From Cyclobacteriaceae bacterium (GTDB lineage Bacteria; Bacteroidota; Bacteroidia; Cytophagales; Cyclobacteriaceae), in assembly GCA_028285685.1 (NCBI GenBank), contig JANQOR010000026.1, forward strand, positions 62,001-126,000: a stretch of DNA of 64,000 bases, given 5' to 3'. Positions 1-8,595 of the stretch are shown here, in pieces. The notes beneath the pieces are model-generated. The model did no database searches and was not told where the DNA came from. It worked only from the letters and a program-made list of their open reading frames with translations. How positions within the stretch are numbered: the first letter of the stretch is position 1; each line of letters opens with the position of its first letter. Both the position numbers and the translations under genes were made by a program.

Positions 1-26
1 AAATCGTTCGCAAAAGTCTCAAATCC

Positions 27-932
27 TCAGCCAAAAAACTGTCCCACGGAAAAAACCACTGAGAAGATAAGTGTGGCTATAGCCATCTGCCTGAGGAAGG
101 GGTCTAATTCATTTCCACTTTTAGACTTGACAGCCCTTATATTTTTTAAAAATAGAGGCCCCATCAAAATGAATGCCAATTGAAAAGCGTGACCATAGTC
201 CAGCAACACAAAAACAATACTTGTCAGGAAACCAAGGGAGATGAGAAGTGAATGATATAAGCCTGCTTTTTCTTTTCCAATTCGAACAGGGATTGAAAAT
301 TTACCAGCTATCCTGTCGGTTTCGATATCCCTAATATTGTTGACGTTCAAAACCCCGACAGCAAACAACCCGAGGGTCGAAGCTGGCAAAAAGACCATCC
401 AATTAATGCTTTTTGTCTGCAAAAAATAGGTCCCTGCTACGGCAACTATCCCGAAAAAGGTAAACACAAATACGTCTCCAAATCCGGCATAACCATAGGG
501 GTTCTTTCCCACCGTATACTTAATGGCAGCTGCTATTGCGACTATCCCTATTCCAAAAAATACGAGCATCAAATCCCAATTATCTGGAAAAGAAATATAT
601 AGGAGGGCGCTCCCCGAAAGAAGGGTCAGAAATGAAAAAAGGATGAGTGCGGTTCGCATCGCTTTTCGCGATATAGCCCCTGACTGAACCATACGGTCAG
701 GGCCTTTTCGCTTATCCGAATCAACACCTGATACTGCGTCACCATAGTCATTGGCAAAATTGGAAAGAATTTGTAGCAGGATAGCTGTAAGGAACGTGAG
801 TCCAGCTATGGAGAAATCCAGAGGTGTATCGTTCCACGCCAGAACCGTTCCGACTAGTATGCTTGAAAACGCAAGCGGCAGGGTTCGCAAGCGCGCAGCA
901 ATAACCCAGGATTTGATCGTAGTATCTGGCAT
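27..932 (-). CDS. menA: 1,4-dihydroxy-2-naphthoate polyprenyltransferase (MenA)
   Basis: This 301-residue integral membrane prenyltransferase is expected to attach the polyprenyl tail to 1,4-dihydroxy-2-naphthoate, giving demethylmenaquinone. The UbiA-family aspartate-rich motif is visible around residues 61-75 (NFANDYGDAVSGVDSDKR), with a second acidic motif, NIRDIETD, near residue 200. About eight hydrophobic segments span the chain. The N-terminus (SWVIAARLRTLPLA) is typical of MenA, which supports the ATG at 932. The gene lies 10 bases downstream of argS on the same strand and is probably co-transcribed. A different UbiA enzyme is possible, but the N-terminus and length favour MenA. Confidence 0.93.
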   Translation of the reverse strand: MPDTTIKSWVIAARLRTLPLAFSSILVGTVLAWNDTPLDFSIAGLTFLTAILLQILSNFANDYGDAVSGVDSDKRKGPDRMVQSGAISRKAMRTALILFSFLTLLSGSALLYISFPDNWDLMLVFFGIGIVAIAAAIKYTVGKNPYGYAGFGDVFVFTFFGIVAVAGTYFLQTKSINWMVFLPASTLGLFAVGVLNVNNIRDIETDRIAGKFSIPVRIGKEKAGLYHSLLISLGFLTSIVFVLLDYGHAFQLAFILMGPLFLKNIRAVKSKSGNELDPFLRQMAIATLIFSVVFSVGQFFG

Positions 933-942
933 TTAAGTTGGT

Positions 943-2727
943 CTACATTCGCTCCGGCACATCAATTCCCAACAAATTCATTCCCATTTTCAAAGCGCGT
1001 GCAGTTGAATTCGACAACGCTATTCTAAATGACAGAATGTGCTTGTTATCTTCTTTGAAGATAGGTACCTCCTGGTAAAAGCCATTATAATCCTTCGCAA
1101 GGTCATACACGTACTGAGCCAGTATTGAAGGAGAATAATCCTCGGCTGATTCATTCAAAGCATGTTCATAGGTAGTCAGCCGGTAAATCAAATCGATCTC
1201 CCGCTGATTTAGGGAGCCAACTTTTGCAGGATCAAAAGATGAAGTAATCTCGAGTGTTTTAGCTCGCCGAACTATCGCTGAAATTCTAGCATGTGTGTAC
1301 TGAATAAACGGTCCAGTGTGTCCTTGAAACTCTATAGATTCCTGCGGATTAAAGAGCATTCGCTTCTTTGGATCCACTTTTAACAAAAAGTATTTCAGTG
1401 CTCCGAGTCCCAGCATTTTGTAGAGTGCATTGGACTCTTCATTGTCCATGTCCTCAATTTTGCCGAGCTCTATAGTGTGCTTCTCAGCCGTATCAAACAT
1501 TTCCTGAAGTAGATCATCGGCATCAACCACAGTTCCTTCCCTGGATTTCATTTTTCCAGAAGGGAGGTCCACCATTCCATAGGACAAATGATAGAGTCCA
1601 TCGGAGTATTCACGACCTAGTTTTTTCATAATCGAAAAGAGAACCTTGAAATGGTAGTCCTGCTCATTCCCCACTACATAGACCGACTTTTCGAAAGGAA
1701 AATCATCGTGCTTCATTTCGCAGGTACCCATATCTTGTGTCATATACACCGCCGTTCCGTCTCCTCTCAGCACCAGCTTTTCGTCCATTCCTTCATCAGT
1801 GAGATCCACCCAGACGGACCCATCTTCCTTTTTGAAAAAAATGTTCTTCTTTAAGCCCTCGTCGACCAGGTCTTTTCCAAGCAAATAGGTTTGCGACTCC
1901 TGGTACATATTGTCGAAGTGGATACCCATCGTCGCATACGTTTGGTCGAAACCTTCATACACCCAACCATTCAGTTTTTCCCATAATGCAACTGTCCCCT
2001 GATCCTGCTCTTCCCATTTTTTCAGCATTTCCTGAGCTTCCAGAATAGAAGGAGCCTCCTTCTTTGCTTTTTCCGGATCCACACCTGACTTGACCAATTC
2101 CTCAATTTCCCTTTTGTATTCCTGATCGAATTTGACATAATACTTGCCGACCAGGTGATCTCCCTTGATCCCCGCCTGCTCCGGCGTTTCTCCACTTCCA
2201 TACTTCTGATATGCCAGCATTGACTTACAGATGTGGATACCTCTGTCGTTTACCAGGTTTACCTTCATCACCTCGTATCCACTAGCCCATAAAATTCGTG
2301 AGGTCGCGTCCCCAAGAAAGTTGTTTCTTAGATGCCCCAGATGGAGCGGTTTGTTCGTGTTCGGTGAAGAGAATTCCACCATTACTTTTTTTCCATTGGC
2401 AGGCATGGCTCCAAAATTCTTACCCTCACTAATTTCTTGTAGGGTCATTGCCCACCTTAAGTGCGAAATTGTCAGGTTGAGAAATCCTTTGACAACATTA
2501 TAGCGGCTCACAAAATCGGTGTTTTCACTCAGCCAGTCCCCAATCATTTTTCCAGATTGCTCAGGATTGGATTTGGTAATCTTTAAGTAAGGAAAAGTCA
2601 CAAACGTATAGTTTCCTTCAAACTCTTTTCTGGTGGGCTGCAGGGAGATATCGTCTACTTGTGCCGAGTGATCAAAAAGTGACTTCAGCGCTCCCGAGAT
2701 GGCTCGTTTTATTTCAGTCTCCAACAT
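943..2727 (-). CDS. argS: Arginyl-tRNA synthetase
   Basis: This class I aminoacyl-tRNA synthetase (594 residues) charges tRNA-Arg. The HIGH-type signature is HLGHLRN, within SSPNTNKPLHLGHLRNN at about residues 120-137. The KMSKS-like loop is GKMKSREGTVVDADD near residue 390. The N-terminal additional domain (about residues 1-105) and the C-terminal DALR anticodon-binding domain (about residues 470-594, ending SNSTARALKMGMNLLGIDVPERM in pieces) are both present. The length is normal and all core motifs look intact, so this appears to be the functional housekeeping enzyme. Its placement 10 bases after the ctlX-type gene groups it with arginine-related enzymes. Confidence 0.97.
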   Translation of the reverse strand: MLETEIKRAISGALKSLFDHSAQVDDISLQPTRKEFEGNYTFVTFPYLKITKSNPEQSGKMIGDWLSENTDFVSRYNVVKGFLNLTISHLRWAMTLQEISEGKNFGAMPANGKKVMVEFSSPNTNKPLHLGHLRNNFLGDATSRILWASGYEVMKVNLVNDRGIHICKSMLAYQKYGSGETPEQAGIKGDHLVGKYYVKFDQEYKREIEELVKSGVDPEKAKKEAPSILEAQEMLKKWEEQDQGTVALWEKLNGWVYEGFDQTYATMGIHFDNMYQESQTYLLGKDLVDEGLKKNIFFKKEDGSVWVDLTDEGMDEKLVLRGDGTAVYMTQDMGTCEMKHDDFPFEKSVYVVGNEQDYHFKVLFSIMKKLGREYSDGLYHLSYGMVDLPSGKMKSREGTVVDADDLLQEMFDTAEKHTIELGKIEDMDNEESNALYKMLGLGALKYFLLKVDPKKRMLFNPQESIEFQGHTGPFIQYTHARISAIVRRAKTLEITSSFDPAKVGSLNQREIDLIYRLTTYEHALNESAEDYSPSILAQYVYDLAKDYNGFYQEVPIFKEDNKHILSFRIALSNSTARALKMGMNLLGIDVPERM

Positions 2728-2736
2728 CTCTTCATG

Positions 2737-3672
2737 TTATCTTTTAGGTAAAAAAACTTCTGCCATCATACAGCGAGCACTTCCTCCTCCCAATTTCTCA
2801 ATCGTGTGAATATCGCTATGCAAAATTCTGCCATGATTCGATAGGCGATCTATTTGACTGGAATCCAGTGAGTGAAAAGCAGCAGAGGACATCACTACCA
2901 GTCGTTCTTCATCCTTACCTACTACCTGTAACATGTTACCTGCAAATTGCTCCTTCTGAGTATCGGAAATCTCAATAAGTTCCTTATTTGTTTCTCCTAG
3001 CTTTCGCCTGAGCCTCTCCTTCTCACCATCATCATCTATACTATCCATGCAAACGACAGCAAACCTTTCACCCAGACACATCATGACGTTCGTATGATAG
3101 ATCGGCAACCTCTGGCCTTCCACAGTCTGATTGGCATGGAAAGTGATCGCTTTAAAGTCAGCTTCATCGCAGAAATCATTAAGCGGATCAAGCATAGTGC
3201 GTTCAGAAATTGCAGCATAGGCTACCTTGTTTTGACGATCGAGTAGCAGGCTCCCGGTTCCCTCCAGATAGGCTGCTTTTTCTTCCCAATGCGAAAAATT
3301 CACAATCTCACCTATGGCGAATTTGCTCCTAAGAGAGTCAATGATGTCTTCCCGTCGTTCAAGTCGGCGGTTCTCAGCATACATGGGATACAATCGAATG
3401 GATCCATCTTGATGGAAGGAAATCCAATTGTTTGGAAATATCGAATCCGGAGTTGAAGGATCTACTGTGTCGTCGAACACCGTCACGTCTACCCCCTCCT
3501 GCCTTAATTTGTCAACGAATGAATCGAACTGCTGCAAGGCATGATTCTGTACCTCCTCTAGAGACATGTCCGCTTCCGATTGCTGGTAATAGTTATTCAC
3601 CGCAGTTTGCTCATTCATATAGAATGCTGCTGGCCGGATCATCATTATATGGTTGGTGATCTGATCAGTCAT
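2737..3672 (-). CDS. ctlX: CtlX-type citrulline hydrolase (amidinotransferase superfamily)
   Basis: This 311-residue protein belongs to the guanidino-group-modifying superfamily and most resembles the CtlX branch, thought to hydrolyse citrulline to ornithine, CO2 and ammonia. Visible motifs are FPNNWISFH near residue 80, LEGTGSLLLDR near residue 136 (EGTG where arginine deiminases have EGGD), a catalytic-His segment YHTNVMMCLG near residue 192, and a C-terminal nucleophile segment GGSARCMMAEV. The His and Cys of the active site are both present. Its start overlaps the stop of the upstream amidinotransferase-like gene by 8 bases, implying translational coupling. Paired with that gene it could complete an arginine to citrulline to ornithine route. 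The substrate is inferred from family resemblance. Confidence 0.85.
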   Translation of the reverse strand: MTDQITNHIMMIRPAAFYMNEQTAVNNYYQQSEADMSLEEVQNHALQQFDSFVDKLRQEGVDVTVFDDTVDPSTPDSIFPNNWISFHQDGSIRLYPMYAENRRLERREDIIDSLRSKFAIGEIVNFSHWEEKAAYLEGTGSLLLDRQNKVAYAAISERTMLDPLNDFCDEADFKAITFHANQTVEGQRLPIYHTNVMMCLGERFAVVCMDSIDDDGEKERLRRKLGETNKELIEISDTQKEQFAGNMLQVVGKDEERLVVMSSAAFHSLDSSQIDRLSNHGRILHSDIHTIEKLGGGSARCMMAEVFLPKR

Positions 3673-4579
3673 ATCTTCTTCGTAAAGGCATCGTGGTACA
3701 TCTTAAAAGCCCTTCCATCTTCGCCACTTCTCTGTATTTAACTTCTTCAACAGTAATTCCCCATTTTCTCAATTGCTCATTAAGACGTGTAAAGCTACCA
3801 TCGGAGATCACCACATCAGGTCGGATGGAGAAGAAATTAGAATTCATTTCATACATTTCTTCACGTGTGATTTCATGTACGTTTTCAGATCCAAAAAAAT
3901 CAATAAGAAACTCGTAATCCTGCTCGTTCTTGAAACCACCTTTATAGATAACAGCTTTATCTTCTCCAACCGGCTGGAAACAGCAATCCAGGTGCAGTGC
4001 ATTCTCCCTCGGATCCTCATCAGACTTATTTAGTTCAAAGGCCTTCACCTTCCAATTTGGAAACTGCTTTCTCAAATATTCTACTCCCCTCTCACTCGTT
4101 CTGGCAACCTGGTATTTCTTGAAATCCTCGTCATTGGCATAACCTACGAACAAATGACCCTTCCAGGGAATTATATCTCCACCTTCCATCCATTCATCTT
4201 CATCGGGAAGCAAAACATCTTCCACCTGATCCACAAGGTACTGAATACCGTCAGACTCTTTTTTTCGTAGCGGAGTGACGCAAGGAACGATTAACTTATC
4301 ATCTATCACCAGGGAAATATCTCGCGAAAAAATCTGGTTGTAATTTTCAATTACTTCCGGTCGGTATACCTCAACATCATACTTAGCAAAAACTGCTGCT
4401 ACCTGGCTCATCTCTTCAACAAGATCGGCTTCTATAGGAAAAGTCCCATTGGCGATATGAAACCGAGATTTCGGATCGTATGTTTCCTCCATTGTTGGTG
4501 TTCCGCCTAAGCTCGAAGCAGTACCGAGAATGACAGCTTCCAGGGGTGCAGTTTCATCGAGGATTTTGACTGGAATCAT
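3665..4579 (-). CDS. Arginine deiminase/amidinotransferase-like enzyme
   Basis: This 304-residue enzyme of the arginine deiminase/amidinotransferase fold carries the superfamily signatures: EGGDI in EDEWMEGGDIIPWKG (about residue 140), a catalytic-His segment ALHLDCCFQPVG (about residue 205) and a C-terminal nucleophile segment LLRCTTMPLRRR. A deiminase (arginine to citrulline), a dimethylarginine hydrolase and an amidinotransferase are all compatible. The C-terminal CTTMPLRR looks slightly more amidinotransferase-like. I choose the ATG at 4579 (MIPVKILDE); an in-frame TTG at 4600 would add seven poorly conserved-looking residues. The 8-base overlap with the downstream CtlX gene argues that the two work consecutively, probably on arginine and citrulline. 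Confidence 0.8.
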   Translation of the reverse strand: MIPVKILDETAPLEAVILGTASSLGGTPTMEETYDPKSRFHIANGTFPIEADLVEEMSQVAAVFAKYDVEVYRPEVIENYNQIFSRDISLVIDDKLIVPCVTPLRKKESDGIQYLVDQVEDVLLPDEDEWMEGGDIIPWKGHLFVGYANDEDFKKYQVARTSERGVEYLRKQFPNWKVKAFELNKSDEDPRENALHLDCCFQPVGEDKAVIYKGGFKNEQDYEFLIDFFGSENVHEITREEMYEMNSNFFSIRPDVVISDGSFTRLNEQLRKWGITVEEVKYREVAKMEGLLRCTTMPLRRRYD

Positions 4580-4713
4580 ATTGTGTAAAAATTGGCGCAA
4601 ACTTACTTCGATATTTCAAGAAATAATTCCATGTGAATATCAAATAAACATTTGGGTAAAAATCATTTTTGCCGGTTTGCTTTTTTAAGTGATAATTGCA
4701 TCGATTTTTAGCT

Positions 4714-6099
4714 ATGAGAAAGTACGCGGACCTAATTGATCAAACATTTGACTTTCCAACCAAAGAGTTCAGAGTCAAAAAAGATGAACTGCATTTTCAT
4801 GGAGTAGATCTTATGGAAATCATAAAGGAATACGGAACGCCTTTTAAACTTACTTACCTTCCCAAAATTTCTGAAAATATCAAATACGCCTATGGCATCT
4901 TTGAAAAGGCCATAAAAAAATACAAGTACGAAGGTAGTTACACCTATGCTTACTGCACCAAGTCATCCCACTTCCGGTTTGTCCTGGAAGAGGCGCTGGC
5001 TTCAAAATCTCACATCGAAACATCATCTGCTTTCGATATTCCGATCGTAAGAAACCTCCACAAGACCGGAAAATTGTCCAAAGAGCATTTCATTATCTGC
5101 AATGGCTTCAAGCGGCCACTTTACCTCGAAAATGTGACCAAACTCCTTAATGATGGGTTTACCAATTGCATTCCAATCCTTGATAACCTAAATGAACTTA
5201 AATTTTATCAGGAAAACGTTCAGGATGAATTTCAAATTGGGATACGGGTTGCCGCCGATGAAGAGCCAAATTTTGCCTTCTACACCTCAAGATTAGGAAT
5301 TCGCTACAACGACATTCTTCCCTACTACTCCGAAACCATCAAAGGATCGAAGGCAAAACTCAAGATGCTTCATTTTTTCATCAATACAGGAATCAAAGAC
5401 ACAGCCTACTATTGGAGTGAGCTAAGCCGGTTTATTTACAAGTACTGTGAATTGAAAAAAGTTTGTCCTGAGCTGGATACGGTAGATATTGGAGGTGGCT
5501 TTCCTATCAAGAACTCCCTGGCGTTTGAGTATGATTATCAATACATGGCTGAGCAGATCATCGAAAACATTCAATGGATCTGTAAAAAAAATCATGTGCA
5601 GGTTCCTCATATTTTTACCGAATTTGGCAGCTTCACAGTCGGAGAGAGCGGGGCGACCATTTATTCTGTCCTTGATCAAAAATTACAGAACGACAAAGAG
5701 CTTTGGTACATGATGGATGGCTCTTTCATCACACACATACCCGATGTTTGGGGGACAAACGACAAATTCATTTTGTTGCCGATCAATCACTGGAAAAGTC
5801 ATTTCCACAAGGTAAACTTAGGTGGCCTAACATGTGACAGTCTGGACTACTACGATTCGGAGGCACATATTTCTGAAGTTTTTCTACCGCAGTATGATGA
5901 AAATGAGACGCTTTATTTCGGTTTTTTTAACACTGGAGCTTATCAAGAATCACTAGGCGGGTATGGTGGTATTCAGCATTGCCTTATTCCAGCCCCAAAA
6001 CACATTATTGTCAAGAAAGGTGAAAATGGAGAGCTTCAGCATGAATTGTTCGCCTCGGAACAAGAGAGTGAAGCAATGATGAAGATTCTTGGCTACTAA
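4714..6099 (+). CDS. speA: Arginine decarboxylase, fold type III PLP enzyme
   Basis: This 461-residue pyridoxal-phosphate enzyme of the alanine racemase-like (fold III) decarboxylase group probably converts arginine to agmatine for polyamine synthesis. The PLP lysine lies in AYCTKSSHFRFV near residue 77. The glycine-rich phosphate loop is VDIGGGFPI near residue 255. A cofactor/substrate segment, FTEFGSFTVGESG, lies near residue 305, and the C-terminal YQESLGGYGG motif is present. The ATG at 4714 is preferred over a TTG at 4696 because MRKYADLIDQTFDFP is a sensible N-terminus. It is divergent from the two guanidino-group enzymes, so arginine use branches here. Diaminopimelate or lysine decarboxylase activity is less likely. 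Confidence 0.82.
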   Translation: MRKYADLIDQTFDFPTKEFRVKKDELHFHGVDLMEIIKEYGTPFKLTYLPKISENIKYAYGIFEKAIKKYKYEGSYTYAYCTKSSHFRFVLEEALASKSHIETSSAFDIPIVRNLHKTGKLSKEHFIICNGFKRPLYLENVTKLLNDGFTNCIPILDNLNELKFYQENVQDEFQIGIRVAADEEPNFAFYTSRLGIRYNDILPYYSETIKGSKAKLKMLHFFINTGIKDTAYYWSELSRFIYKYCELKKVCPELDTVDIGGGFPIKNSLAFEYDYQYMAEQIIENIQWICKKNHVQVPHIFTEFGSFTVGESGATIYSVLDQKLQNDKELWYMMDGSFITHIPDVWGTNDKFILLPINHWKSHFHKVNLGGLTCDSLDYYDSEAHISEVFLPQYDENETLYFGFFNTGAYQESLGGYGGIQHCLIPAPKHIIVKKGENGELQHELFASEQESEAMMKILGY

Positions 6100-6146
6100 A
6101 TTTGAGGGTGTTCTTCTAATCTGGACACTTATTGCAAAAGACCAGT

Positions 6147-6527
6147 ATGAAGAATCTTGTAGTCCTGCTGCTAATTTCATCGATCGGATTTACTTCATGC
6201 ACAAGTTACAGGTACCGCGCATACGCAACACCTGAAAATCCAATCACCATCGAAGACCTACATACACTCAAGCCTGGTGATAAGGTCAAGGTCGGCAGCA
6301 AATCGGGCAAGGTCCGAACCGGGCGACTGGTTTACGTAGATAGCACCTCCATGACAGTCAAGCTATTTTCCAAAGTCACCCATCATATTGATCTCCGTGA
6401 AATTGACAGGATAAAATATGATGAGAATGGCTGGAAAACGGCGAAAAATGTCGCTATTGGTACCGTTCTCAGCTTTTTTATTCTGTTGATGTACATACTT
6501 AGCACGTTGGACAGTCCTATTGCCTAG
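6147..6527 (+). CDS. Small lipoprotein, first of a tandem paralogous pair
   Basis: This is a 126-residue predicted lipoprotein. The signal peptide MKNLVVLLLISSIGFTSC ends in a lipobox with the acylated Cys near residue 18. The middle (about residues 35-95) has the pattern ITIEDLHTLKPGDKV, then SKSGKVRTGRL, VYVDSTS and LREIDRIKYDE, which looks like a small beta-rich domain of the kind that reports or modulates a setting. A hydrophobic segment (about residues 103-122) at the C-terminus may be a membrane anchor. The ATG at 6147 is chosen over an upstream TTG at 6132. The next gene is a clear paralogue. I recognise no function. Confidence 0.72.
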   Translation: MKNLVVLLLISSIGFTSCTSYRYRAYATPENPITIEDLHTLKPGDKVKVGSKSGKVRTGRLVYVDSTSMTVKLFSKVTHHIDLREIDRIKYDENGWKTAKNVAIGTVLSFFILLMYILSTLDSPIA

Positions 6528-6626
6528 AATGTGACCTTTTACAGCTTGCTCAAAAGAAAAAAGTAGGTTCCATGTTTTCCACTCACTCTTTTGCTACATT
6601 AACAGGACATTTCCTTGAACATCAAA

Positions 6627-6998
6627 ATGTTAAAACTCGTTCTTGGTTTTTTGGCAGTTTCTGTTGCTCTAACCTCCTGCACAGGGTATAAAAAAAGCCT
6701 TGAGGTATCAAAAAATGAAAGCCTTTCTATTGAGGATCTGACGGGCTTGGTGCCAGGAGAGAAGATCCTTCTTACAAGTAAGGGTGGAAAAACGAGACCG
6801 GGGAAGTTGACATATATCGACAGTACTTCGCTAAGTGTGCGTACTTATTCAAAAGAAATGTTCCACCTGGACATTAACGAAATTAAAAAAGTAAAATACG
6901 ACGAGAGCGTAGTCAAGACTGTTATCAACGTCCTTGGTATACCAGTGTCAATCGTAGGAGCACGCTATGTTTTGTTCTACTCTGTCCTGCCATTCTAA
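6627..6998 (+). CDS. Small lipoprotein, second of a tandem paralogous pair
   Basis: This 123-residue predicted lipoprotein is paralogous to the preceding gene. Its signal peptide MLKLVLGFLAVSVALTSC carries a lipobox (LTSC). The domain reproduces the neighbour's pattern: LSIEDLTGLVPGEKI, SKGGKTRPGKL, TYIDSTS, then INEIKKVKYDE and a C-terminal hydrophobic stretch. The ATG at 6627 is preferred over a TTG at 6615 because it begins the signal peptide directly. The pair most simply reflects a local tandem duplication followed by divergence. The function is unknown. The gene lies 9 bases before the pyrroline-carboxylate-reductase-like gene and may be co-transcribed with it. Confidence 0.72.
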   Translation: MLKLVLGFLAVSVALTSCTGYKKSLEVSKNESLSIEDLTGLVPGEKILLTSKGGKTRPGKLTYIDSTSLSVRTYSKEMFHLDINEIKKVKYDESVVKTVINVLGIPVSIVGARYVLFYSVLPF

Positions 6999-7007
6999 AT
7001 CATTAAG

Positions 7008-7952
7008 ATGATGAAATACTATTCTGCATCAGATATTGATCGAACTCTTGATTTCTCAGCTCTTATTGAAGCACTACGAAACGGGTTTAGAAAAGAATAC
7101 ACGATCCCACCACGTATGCATCTCGACTATGACAATCCCGTGGATGCAAATCAAAATACTATGTTAATGATGCCAGCTGTAAGTTGCGGAAAAGTGGCAG
7201 GTGTAAAAATTGTGAACGTTGCGCTTAAAAACTCCGACCGCAAACTCCCAAGTATCCAGGGTATTTACTATCTACTAAACGCCACGACGGGAGAGCCACT
7301 GGCTATTTTTGATGCCAAAAGTCTAACAAACTGGAGAACAGCCGCAGCATCTGCCCTTGCCGCTGATTTTCTAGCGTTAAAGCAGGCGAGTTCTCTTTTG
7401 ATGATTGGAACAGGTGCACTTGCTCCCTTTCTGATTGATGCGCACTCATCAATTCGACCAATCAAAAACCTTTTGATATATGGTAGGACAAAGGAAAAAG
7501 CAATGGCTCTGGCTGATCAGAAAAGAGATCAATTTGAGCAGGTGACAGTTGTCGAAGATCTCTCCGAAGCAATTCCACTGGCGGACATCATTAGCTGTGC
7601 AACTTTCAGCACCACACCGTTGATAAGTGGAAATCTATTGCATCCCGGCCAACACATTGATCTTGTTGGGGCTTTTAAGCCAACGAGTAGAGAATCTGAC
7701 GATGAAGTCATGCGAAGATCCAACATCTATGTTGACACCTTGGAAATGGCTCCCAAAGAAGCAGGTGACATACTGATCCCGCTCAATTTCGGTGTTATAT
7801 CATTGGCCGATGTTAGGGGTGATCTCTTTAACCTTTGTCAAAAAGAAGTATCTGGAAGAACTAGAGAGGATGAAATCACCGTTTTCAAATCAGTCGGACA
7901 TGCGCTCGAAGATCTGGTAACAGCAGAACTAATTTATAAGATTACAGGGTAG
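7008..7952 (+). CDS. Delta1-pyrroline-2-carboxylate reductase / ornithine cyclodeaminase family
   Basis: This 314-residue NAD(P)-dependent enzyme of the ornithine cyclodeaminase/mu-crystallin family has the N-terminal substrate-binding region with GVKIVNVALKNS (the conserved lysine that contacts the substrate carboxylate), TNWRTAAASALAA around residue 107, and a Rossmann dinucleotide motif MIGTGALAPFLIDA near residue 132. Two activities are credible. One is reduction of delta1-pyrroline-2-carboxylate to L-proline, the second step after trans-3-hydroxy-L-proline dehydratase, whose gene lies at 9862-10896. The other is ornithine to proline, which would suit the ornithine-producing pair at 2737-4579. 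The dehydratase nearby makes me favour the first. It ends flush against the convergent oxidoreductase gene with no spacer. Confidence 0.83.
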   Translation: MMKYYSASDIDRTLDFSALIEALRNGFRKEYTIPPRMHLDYDNPVDANQNTMLMMPAVSCGKVAGVKIVNVALKNSDRKLPSIQGIYYLLNATTGEPLAIFDAKSLTNWRTAAASALAADFLALKQASSLLMIGTGALAPFLIDAHSSIRPIKNLLIYGRTKEKAMALADQKRDQFEQVTVVEDLSEAIPLADIISCATFSTTPLISGNLLHPGQHIDLVGAFKPTSRESDDEVMRRSNIYVDTLEMAPKEAGDILIPLNFGVISLADVRGDLFNLCQKEVSGRTREDEITVFKSVGHALEDLVTAELIYKITG

Positions 7953-8570
7953 CTACCGCTTGAGTAGCTTAAACCCAAATTCTCTTCCTAGGCCCTGAAA
8001 ATTTGCGAGATTGATCCAGAACCATGCAAATTGCTCCATCAACTCAAATTTATCATTACCACCTACATCATAGCACATATCAAAGCCAATCTCTTGCGCG
8101 AGCTGAGCCGCGATTTTTTTTCCTCGAAGACTATCACCGGCCATAAATAGATCCAGTGACATTCCTTGATAAACTGGATCCTGGAGATTGTTAAACCCTG
8201 TCGTATTAAAGCATTTAACAACATCCACTGAAGGAGTATTATCTAGAATGGCTTCCGAGGTGTTGGAATACCCCTTGGGACCTCGGCCCATAACAATGTT
8301 CATTGAATCTATGATGATCTTGCCGCTCGTATCACCTAAGGAACGTGTGACTTCCACGGCTTGGCTGGCAGGTGTGGCAATCAGAATCACTTCAGAACCA
8401 TTGATAGCATCTTTGATCTCATAAGCCTTTAGTCCTTCCAAGGCGAAGTCCTCCATTCCTTTGAAATTCCTTGTATCTCGGACACCCAAACGTATTGTAT
8501 GCCCTGCTTTTATCCACTTCTTGGCAAGCGTTCCACCAACATTGCCGGTTCCTATTATTGCTATTTTCAT
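7953..8570 (-). CDS. NADP oxidoreductase, F420-dependent-reductase-like
   Basis: This 205-residue Rossmann-fold protein begins MKIAIIGTGNVGGTLAKKW, the dinucleotide-binding GxGxxG at the very N-terminus, which fixes the start. It then has VILIATPA and IIIDSMNI as expected for the COG2085 family (F420H2:NADP oxidoreductase-like). Bacteroidota generally do not make F420, so an NADP-linked redox role on an unknown substrate is more likely. Its stop abuts the stop of the convergent gene. It lies 25 bases downstream of the DJ-1 gene on the same strand, and the two are probably one transcript divergent from the HxlR regulator, a common arrangement for electrophile- or redox-response units. Confidence 0.83.
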   Translation of the reverse strand: MKIAIIGTGNVGGTLAKKWIKAGHTIRLGVRDTRNFKGMEDFALEGLKAYEIKDAINGSEVILIATPASQAVEVTRSLGDTSGKIIIDSMNIVMGRGPKGYSNTSEAILDNTPSVDVVKCFNTTGFNNLQDPVYQGMSLDLFMAGDSLRGKKIAAQLAQEIGFDMCYDVGGNDKFELMEQFAWFWINLANFQGLGREFGFKLLKR

Positions 8571-8595
8571 GATCTGAATGTGTCTAGATTCCTAT

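Noticed and set aside
3665-3672. The 8-base overlap as a frameshift splitting one enzyme
   Set aside because: Both products are full-length, separately complete members of the superfamily, each with its own His and Cys.
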